Assembly (NCBI GenBank): GCA_964549785.1
Contig: CAZJXA010000097.1
Span: 1 to 11,288, forward strand
Length of the DNA stretch: 11,288 nucleotides
Direction: 5' to 3'
DNA from: JBEIUO01 sp964549785
Lineage (GTDB): Bacteria > Planctomycetota > Phycisphaerae > Phycisphaerales > UBA1924
The position numbers and the translations under genes were made by a program. A model generated the notes under the pieces. The model saw nothing but the letters and a program-made list of their open reading frames with translations. It did not search any database and was not told where the DNA came from. This document shows, in pieces, positions 6,701 to 11,288 of the stretch (positions are counted from its first letter, which is position 1; each line of letters opens with the position of its first letter).

Positions 6701-8588
6701 CGGCGTTGAAGAACTCTCGATCACGGTCGAAGCCCCGGTGTCCGCCTTTGTGTCCGCCGTGGGCTTGTCGGATCGCAAGGTTCGTGCGGCCATCGCCGCG
6801 GCAGTCGTGGGCGGGTTCGAGGGCGCCACCGCCACGAAGCCCATTCTCCGGCTCACCGGCGATATCGACGCCGAGGTTTCGAACGGCAAACTGGCCGGCG
6901 GTTCTGTGGCAAATGTCACCATGGACCAGATTGATACCGCCGCGCTTGAGCGGATCATCGGCAACGAGGGCGCGTTGACGGGCACACTCGGGCGCACCGC
7001 CGATGCCCGAGTTTCGGTCCGAATGAGCCCGCCCGACGGCGGCGGCCCCACCGACCTCGCCGCCTCCAACTTCGACATCACCGCCGCGCTCGCGGCCCCC
7101 AACGTGGAGACCACGGGCCCGGTCAAGGTGTCGATGACGCCCGCGGCGGTCCGCCTGAACGAGCCCGCGCGATTCATCGTGCGGATCGACCCCGCGATGG
7201 CGAACCCGTACCTCAACCCCAAGCCCAAACCGGGCGAGCCGGCCCGCTCGCCCGCCGCGACGCTGACGATGACCCAACCGGCCGCAGTCACTCTTACCCT
7301 CGATTCCTTCGTGATGCCACGGAAAGCGGGGAGCGACAAGTTTGCGGCGGGGACGTCCCTCACGATCCCGACGCTGGCCTTCGCGACCGGCGATGGTCAC
7401 ACCATCGGTCTGGAAGCCACCGAGTTAAAAGCCATCACCGATTCAACCCAGGCGAACCCGCCGCTCACATTCCGGCTGGAATCCAAGCGCGTGATGGTGG
7501 ACGGCAAAGCCGCGAACGAGCCCGTGCTGTTTCAGGGCCAGATCGATAATCTGGTCGACCAGACCGGAGCCGTGAGCACGGAGCGGGCCACGCTCTCCGC
7601 GGGCGGTCGTTTCGGCGGCGTTCCGACGGCACTGATCGACGCCCTGGCCCGCAAAAACGGGATGCTGGTCGATGCGCTGGGGGAGTCTGTCACGGCAACG
7701 GTCGAGGCCCGGCAGGTGGCATTGAAAGGCTTTGGAACCCCGGGAGCTGCGGATTCGGCGATCTCGATCACCGCCGAAAGCCCGCGTGCCAAGGCCAGTG
7801 TTCGCGGCAACCTTGGTGCTGCGGTGTTTACTTCGGTAGAGCCCGTCACCGCGTCCGTCGACGAGATTGTCGCGGCCCTCACGAATCGCTACTTGGGCAG
7901 CGTGCCGGTGCTGGAGAAACTCGAAAAGGTGCGCGGCCAACGGCCCGCCAGCGTGCGGGCCGAAGGCCTCACGGTGCCGCTCGATAACGACATGCGTAAG
8001 TTGAACGGCGAGATTCAACTGGACCCGGGCGAACTGAACTTCACACTGAGCTCGGCGATCAGCGAGTTGCTGGGCGAGGGCAAAATCCAGGAGAAGGGGT
8101 TCATCGGACAGAAACTCAAACCCGTCTCCCTCAGCGTTCGTAGCGGCGTGGCGACCGTGCAGCGCTACTCCCTTCCCTTGGGAGAGTTCACGATCGAGGC
8201 CGAGGGCTCGGTGGACCTCGTCAACGAGCAGGTCGACATCGTGACGTGGATCCCGGCGACGTTGGTGGCCGACGAGATCTTGGTGGGAATCGTCGGCAAA
8301 GTCGGAGCGCCGGTCACGGCCCTGTCGAACGTGCAAAAGGTTACGGACGCGGTCCGGCAGTACGTTCCGCTGTTGCCGTACCGAACGCGCGGCCCGCTCA
8401 AGAGCCCGAAACCTTCGCTGGTCCCCGACCTTGACCTCATCCGCCAGGAGTTTCAGCGAAACGGCGGCATCCAGAAACTCCTGCGAGATTCCCTGGGCGA
8501 CCAGATCAAGGACGTCATCGGCGACCAGATCAAGGACAGGATCAAAATCCCCGGGCTTGGCGATCTCCCCATCCCCATACCAAAGTAG
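3720..8588 (+). CDS. Large AsmA-like membrane-anchored protein (bridge-like lipid transfer candidate)
   Basis: This 1622-residue protein has a ~72-residue Gly/Ser-rich, then basic, cytoplasmic head ending in a KPRRRR cluster. One transmembrane helix follows (residues ~73-92, IILSVAALLVLTAGVAVVF), then a very long periplasmic part. Residues ~97-192 match the start of AsmA-family proteins: short alternating strands such as SATVESVSLSWGG, INGLTLYHDG and LGEVVISEARADVVRNKDG. Nearly all of the rest is repeating amphipathic strands, with Pro/Ala/Ser linkers at ~193-213 and ~792-847. Residues ~1421-1575 resemble the AsmA C-terminal region (ELNGEIQLDPG-like strand, then LPLGEFTIEAEGSVDL). The family is thought to form long hydrophobic grooves carrying phospholipid between inner and outer membranes; AsmA, TamB and YhdP are the models. 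That role here is inferred from architecture. It ends in a short polar tandem repeat and a Pro-rich tail. It stands alone, with a good ribosome site. Confidence 0.8.
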   Translation: MATGGDGYWGKGDNAGSSGGVPGGSSSGGGGPNDPKSDFWSKAQVSRREADQLANNPGLVTEKKNQKPRRRRNIILSVAALLVLTAGVAVVFAPQIASGLAPGIIKSKSAEVLMGSATVESVSLSWGGPQRINGLTLYHDGTEIANASLVTSAGLMGLARGDLDLGEVVISEARADVVRNKDGTTNIQQALTPRKPSSTSAAGSASGEPAKVPEGLRAKVTIEALSASYTDRSQPPLASGVATGVTLRKVRGDIDIETGAPLIVKIAGDAYEGAFPSGKSPTGTPGTISADVQLSDWSAGTGELTPRNVKTKAAIELKGLPVALADAFAPMKASTPGGPVPSFAKALGSRIDVSLKANGAPSNMTGTLTASADNLSATADVAWKDGFIVTNTPLAASIKGSALSELVPAIAAGLAGQSQATIDALPDVSLTVRQFRMPFANDSRPLNLKGTSADLSLALTQTTGSLALRPGEAPQPFVLAPLDLRVTSTDLAAGVTASANSTLTVGGQPAGVIALDATSGSVLDPSGAPVSGLPPGLRGTASIKGMATAIAQPFVQASGLELATDVGPMLDLTVNATSDDPSAASGVPGSTGGGTSLTLDLQSQNVKANGGIHIDPASIRVGAQGLSIQIASIGNLASRFVKPETGWAIGAAASSPATVSISELALTKDASGAFVLGTSRLKADVTVAGLSARSLNAPAEAPIEIASFTLNTLLSEGDASIKMNSAMSHAGKAFTTTGDVKVADILAASPKPGESAMAPIEGLRPEGFVQVTGMPLMLVNVFAPPTQAVAAPLGRWPGPNDPLDSFTIEPPVAGLAGAQPDGRLSDPPTSPAAAPVPAAGVQASAPLDLGQLLTSAVGPTLDARIDSKPGQRAGQIDLTVGAKAERLEIDGGAAVTRRELALQRTTAVARVTPETVQGLLREFAPDVKGMPRLVQPGTIELVVDPLVIPLDEQSKPLLNQVGVAKIAITAPQPIMVEGLTTAAADGTVRDIGRIGVEELSITVEAPVSAFVSAVGLSDRKVRAAIAAAVVGGFEGATATKPILRLTGDIDAEVSNGKLAGGSVANVTMDQIDTAALERIIGNEGALTGTLGRTADARVSVRMSPPDGGGPTDLAASNFDITAALAAPNVETTGPVKVSMTPAAVRLNEPARFIVRIDPAMANPYLNPKPKPGEPARSPAATLTMTQPAAVTLTLDSFVMPRKAGSDKFAAGTSLTIPTLAFATGDGHTIGLEATELKAITDSTQANPPLTFRLESKRVMVDGKAANEPVLFQGQIDNLVDQTGAVSTERATLSAGGRFGGVPTALIDALARKNGMLVDALGESVTATVEARQVALKGFGTPGAADSAISITAESPRAKASVRGNLGAAVFTSVEPVTASVDEIVAALTNRYLGSVPVLEKLEKVRGQRPASVRAEGLTVPLDNDMRKLNGEIQLDPGELNFTLSSAISELLGEGKIQEKGFIGQKLKPVSLSVRSGVATVQRYSLPLGEFTIEAEGSVDLVNEQVDIVTWIPATLVADEILVGIVGKVGAPVTALSNVQKVTDAVRQYVPLLPYRTRGPLKSPKPSLVPDLDLIRQEFQRNGGIQKLLRDSLGDQIKDVIGDQIKDRIKIPGLGDLPIPIPK
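8496..8537 (+). repeat. Tandem 24-base repeat near the 3' end of the AsmA-like gene
   Basis: The 18-base string GGCGACCAGATCAAGGAC occurs at 8496-8513 and again, identical, at 8520-8537, a 24-base period. It encodes GDQIKDVI then GDQIKDRI, an 8-residue amphipathic helical repeat near the C-terminus. The identical bases suggest a recent in-frame duplication. Confidence 0.85.
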
Positions 8589-8600
8589 AACCGCGAGTGC

Positions 8601-10619
8601 CTAGTGCGCCCCCTCGGTCACCCGCAGCACCTCCTGGACCGTGGTCAAGCCTTTCGCGACCTTGCGAAGGCCGTCTTCGCGGAGTGAAACCATCCCGCGT
8701 TCGATGCACAACCGCCGGAACTCCGAGACGTTGGGGTTCCGCGCGATGACATCGCGGAGTTGATCGTCCACCACCAGCAACTCGTATATGCCCACCCGCC
8801 CCGAGTAGCCGGAATTGCGGCACTTGTCGCATCCCTTCGCCACCCACATCTCGTCGGCGTCGAATGAGTGCATCGCCAGGAATTCCTTCAGGTCGTCCGA
8901 GGGCGTCTCCATCTTCTTGCAGTGGACGCACAACCGGCGGATCAGCCGCTGCGCCAGCACCCCGTTCACCGCCGCGCCCACCAGAAAGGGCTCCAACCCG
9001 ATGTTGACCAGCCGCGTGATCGAGCTCGGGGCGTCGTTGGTGTGCAAGGTCGAAAGAACCAAGTGGCCCGTGAGCGCCGCCTGCACCGCGATCTGGGCGG
9101 TCTCCATGTCACGGATTTCGCCCAGCATCAACACATCCGGGTCCTGACGCAGGAGCGCCCGCAACGCCGCCGAGAACGTCATCCCGATTTTCTCGTGCAT
9201 CTGCGTCTGCGTTACCCCGTCGAGGTGGTATTCCACCGGGTCTTCGACGGTGCAGACGTTCATCGAGTTCTTGTCCAGTTGCCGCAGCGACGCGTAGAGC
9301 GTGGTCGTCTTTCCCGAGCCCGTCGGCCCGGTGACAAGCGTGATGCCGTGCGGCGCATCCACCTGCTTCTTCCAGATGGTGTAGCAGTCCTCGTCCATCC
9401 CCAGGTTCTCGAGTTCCACGTTGATGGACCGCGTATCCAGAATACGCATGACCGTCTTTTCGCCGTACCCGTTGGGCAGCGTCGACATACGCAGATCGAG
9501 TTTGCGCCCCTGCACCGTGCAGCGGATGCGCCCGTCCTGCGGCAGCCGTCGCTCCGAGATGTCGAGGTTCGCCATGATCTTGAGCCGGCTCGTGATCGCC
9601 GAGCCCATCGCCACCGGGGCCGTCATCATCTCGTACAACTCGCCGTCGATGCGGAACCGGACTTTCACCTTTTTCTCGCTCGGCTCGATGTGGATATCCG
9701 ACGCCCCCTCACGCACCGCGCTGGCGATGATGTGGTTCACATACCGGATGACCGGGCCGCCCCCCGCCTCTTTCTCGAGGTCCACCTCGATGTCATTCTT
9801 CTTCTCAACCTGGACGTCGCCCTCGTTGACCTCCGCCAGCAGCGCGGTCACGTCCACCACCTCTTCGCTGGCCTCGCCGATCGCCTCCAGCACCCCCTTG
9901 ATATCGCCCGCCGTCACCAGCACCAACTTCACCGGGCACGCCAGACGCGACCGAATCTCGTCGAGCAGCACCACGTTGTCGGCCTGCGTCGCTCCCACCA
10001 CCACCCGCATCCCCTCCATGCGGAGCGGGATGCACTGATTCACCTTGCAGAACTCGGCCGTCAGCCGCTGCAGCAGCGGCCCGTCGAACCCGCCGTTCAA
10101 CCCCTTCGCCAGGTCGATCCGCTCGAACGGCACGCCCACGAAGAGCGCGACCGCCCGCTGGATGTCCACTTCGGGAGCACCCTGCTCAACCAGAATCTCC
10201 GCCAACTTCCTCCCAGGGCTCGATTTCACCACCTGCAGCGCCGCCGTCAACTTCTCCCGGCTCACCACCTGCCCGCCCAGCAGCAGTTCACCGAATTCCA
10301 GGGCCACTTCCGCAGAGTCCTCAGGCTTGTAGATCTCCCGCATCGCGGGGCCGACGCTGGGGCCCGAACTCGCCGCGGGCAACTGCCGCACCGCAGGATC
10401 GGGCCGCCCAAGGTCGGGTGCCGCCTGGCCGAACGCCCGCTGATTCGCCGGGACCGCCGGCAGCGGGCTGAACGACTTTTCCGCCGCATCGATCCGGTGC
10501 GGCCGCTGGCCCGGCTTGCTGCCCGGCCGCGCCTTGGATGCGCTCTTTCCCTTGTCCTTCTCCGCGCCCTCATCGAAGCCAAGCTCGCTCAGAATGTCGT
10601 CGATGTTGTACTTGGCCAA
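8601..10619 (-). CDS. gspE: GspE/PilB-type assembly ATPase (type II secretion / type IV pilus)
   Basis: This 672-residue cytoplasmic hexameric ATPase would power pseudopilus or pilus subunit assembly. The N-terminal ~95 residues are a short MAKYNIDDILSELGFDEG helix followed by a Pro/Ala/Lys-rich linker. Residues ~100-250 look like the MshEN-type GspE N-terminal domain (FGELLLGGQVVS, LAEILVEQG, FVGVPFERIDL). The ATPase core has Walker A GPTGSGKTT (431-439), the Asp box EDPVEY (459-464), Walker B LMLGEIRD (497-504) and the His box GHLVLSTLHTND (518-529). The four zinc-binding cysteines are present (Cys564, Cys567, Cys597, Cys600). All catalytic residues look intact. The start is TTG at 10619, with no in-frame ATG back to the stop at 10668-10670; GGAG lies 8 bases upstream. 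It is the last gene of a leftward operon visible here, 73 bases after the GspB/PilP-like gene. PilB is the alternative name, and the data cannot separate the two. Confidence 0.93.
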   Translation of the reverse strand: MAKYNIDDILSELGFDEGAEKDKGKSASKARPGSKPGQRPHRIDAAEKSFSPLPAVPANQRAFGQAAPDLGRPDPAVRQLPAASSGPSVGPAMREIYKPEDSAEVALEFGELLLGGQVVSREKLTAALQVVKSSPGRKLAEILVEQGAPEVDIQRAVALFVGVPFERIDLAKGLNGGFDGPLLQRLTAEFCKVNQCIPLRMEGMRVVVGATQADNVVLLDEIRSRLACPVKLVLVTAGDIKGVLEAIGEASEEVVDVTALLAEVNEGDVQVEKKNDIEVDLEKEAGGGPVIRYVNHIIASAVREGASDIHIEPSEKKVKVRFRIDGELYEMMTAPVAMGSAITSRLKIMANLDISERRLPQDGRIRCTVQGRKLDLRMSTLPNGYGEKTVMRILDTRSINVELENLGMDEDCYTIWKKQVDAPHGITLVTGPTGSGKTTTLYASLRQLDKNSMNVCTVEDPVEYHLDGVTQTQMHEKIGMTFSAALRALLRQDPDVLMLGEIRDMETAQIAVQAALTGHLVLSTLHTNDAPSSITRLVNIGLEPFLVGAAVNGVLAQRLIRRLCVHCKKMETPSDDLKEFLAMHSFDADEMWVAKGCDKCRNSGYSGRVGIYELLVVDDQLRDVIARNPNVSEFRRLCIERGMVSLREDGLRKVAKGLTTVQEVLRVTEGAH

Positions 10620-10627
10620 CGTGGAAT

Positions 10628-10631
10628 CTCC
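10628..10631 (-). promoter_or_regulatory. Shine-Dalgarno deciding the TTG start of gspE
   Basis: On the minus strand GGAG (plus-strand CTCC at 10628-10631) stands 8 bases before the TTG at 10619-10617. Because no ATG or GTG is in frame between the TTG and the upstream stop, this site supports a real TTG start. Confidence 0.6.
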
Positions 10632-10671
10632 GAAGAAGTTAAGAAGTCGGAAAGAGGTTGCAGGAAGTCAC

Positions 10672-10701
10672 GGGAAGTGTTCACCCCCGACGTCACTTCC
10701 C
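10672..10701 (-). repeat. Perfect 8-bp inverted repeat across the stop of the GspB/PilP-like gene
   Basis: GGGAAGTG at 10672-10679 and CACTTCCC at 10694-10701 are exact reverse complements around a 14-base loop. The right arm and the TGA (10693-10695 on the plus strand) overlap, so the stem forms at the end of the upstream coding region and in the gap before gspE. No T-run follows on the minus strand, so a classical terminator is unlikely. A processing site or translational control element between the two genes is possible. Four GAAGT copies lie in 10635-10678. Confidence 0.45.
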
Positions 10702-11288
10702 CTTCTTTCCAACCTGCGGCTTCCCCGGCATCGGGGCCTTCTTCTTCTGATTGCCCCCCTCCGCCATCGTCAGCACAAACGTCTGCCCCTCCGCCGTCAG
10801 CGTCACCGACCGCCCGTCGACGGCCGTGACCAGAAACACGTCGTTGACGACGTCCCCCAACTGAAAGTTCTGCCCGTTGATCCGCGCCAACGAACCCATC
10901 ACAATGTGCAGTTCCAACGCCGCGGCAGCCCCTTTGATCTCCTCGCGCCGCGCCGCCTCCCGCTTGCGGGCCTCCGCCACCGCCAGTTCCTCGGCCGAAG
11001 GCCCGGCCTGCGGCGTGCCGTCGGCCGACGTCACCGTGGTGGCGTCGTCCAGCATGAACGGGCTCTTCCCGAACTCGCCCAGGGCAACGTCCAGCGGCGT
11101 CTGCACGCGTGCCAGGTCCGCGATGATCCGCTCATACGTCCGGGCCTTGGCCGCGTCTTCCTGTTCGTACTCGACGACCACGTCCGCGAACACCATCCCC
11201 GACCGCGCCCCAACTTGCCGCATCGCGAAGATCGAGGCCGTCGAAACTCCCAGCACCACCGCCATGATCAGCGGCTGCGACCCGACCC
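10693..11288 (-). CDS. GspB/PilP-like membrane protein of the secretion/pilus operon, 5' partial
   Basis: The frame stays open to the right edge. An internal ATG at 11265 would give 190 residues, but the residues before it (GSQPLI) continue the same hydrophobic stretch, so the true start probably lies outside the window. What is seen is an inner-membrane helix (residues ~1-14 from that ATG), then a periplasmic helical part with SPFML (68-72). A charged coiled-coil-like segment (~90-118) follows. A small beta domain (127-167) reads ARINGQNFQLGDVV, then FLVTAVDGRSVTLTAEGQTFVLTM. An ING...GD.V...V...G..F.L pattern is typical of the C-terminal domain of GspB and PilP, which tie the inner-membrane platform to the secretin. 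The tail is Lys/Pro/Gly-rich. Family assignment rests on this pattern and on the neighbouring gspE. Another helper subunit such as GspC is possible. Confidence 0.6.
   Translation of the reverse strand, partial: VGSQPLIMAVVLGVSTASIFAMRQVGARSGMVFADVVVEYEQEDAAKARTYERIIADLARVQTPLDVALGEFGKSPFMLDDATTVTSADGTPQAGPSAEELAVAEARKREAARREEIKGAAAALELHIVMGSLARINGQNFQLGDVVNDVFLVTAVDGRSVTLTAEGQTFVLTMAEGGNQKKKAPMPGKPQVGKKGK

Noticed and set aside
5697..7400. 567-codon open frame on the minus strand
   Set aside because: Same Arg/Gly/His-rich shadow composition, and no credible start context.
8868..10829. 653-codon open frame on the plus strand opposite gspE
   Set aside because: It is very rich in Arg, His, Gln and Pro, shows no family motif, and lies opposite a gene with complete catalytic motifs. 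It is a shadow of high-GC codon use.

Overview
The window is GC-rich bacterial DNA with dense coding. It most likely comes from a planctomycete of the class Phycisphaerae. Three things support this: a protein tail with two dockerin-like calcium loops ending in Gly-Cys (a C-terminal tag common in Phycisphaerae), a UbiA-type prenyltransferase of the MqnP branch (futalosine menaquinone route), and a GspE/PilB ATPase preceded by a small GspB/PilP-like protein. The assignment is inferred from gene content; no rRNA or tRNA gene is present.

Layout, left to right. (1) 1-218, +: the last ~71 codons of a secreted dockerin-tailed protein that starts outside the window. (2) 235-2192, +: an aldo/keto reductase and a MqnP-like prenyltransferase whose stop and start overlap as ATGA, so they are probably translationally coupled. 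(3) 2193-2327: a short AT-richer gap holding a strong imperfect inverted repeat that overlaps a possible -10 element. (4) 2328-3564, +: an AAA+ ATPase with a DUF4143 C-terminal region, split by a +1 frameshift near 3075-3094. (5) 3720-8588, +: a lone 1622-residue AsmA-like membrane-anchored protein, probably a bridge-like lipid-transfer or envelope biogenesis factor. It has a ~72-residue Gly-rich cytoplasmic head and a short tandem repeat at its C-terminus. (6) 8601-11288, -: gspE/pilB (TTG start, good Shine-Dalgarno) downstream of a GspB/PilP-like membrane protein that runs off the right edge. These form the distal part of a type II secretion / type IV pilus operon read leftwards. The AsmA-like gene and gspE converge tail to tail with only 12 bases between them.

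How the genes relate. Right block: the GspE ATPase would power pseudopilus or pilus assembly, and the upstream GspB/PilP-like protein would link inner-membrane and outer-membrane parts. The dockerin-tailed protein at the left edge is the sort of exported protein a planctomycete secretes, but nothing here ties it to this secretion system. The AsmA-like protein fits the same double-membrane envelope.

I see no CRISPR array, transposase, integrase, RNA gene or recognisable defence cassette. No stretch over 300 bases lacks a gene. The items most worth following up are the frameshifted ATPase with its upstream palindrome, and the large AsmA-like protein with its unusual N-terminal head.
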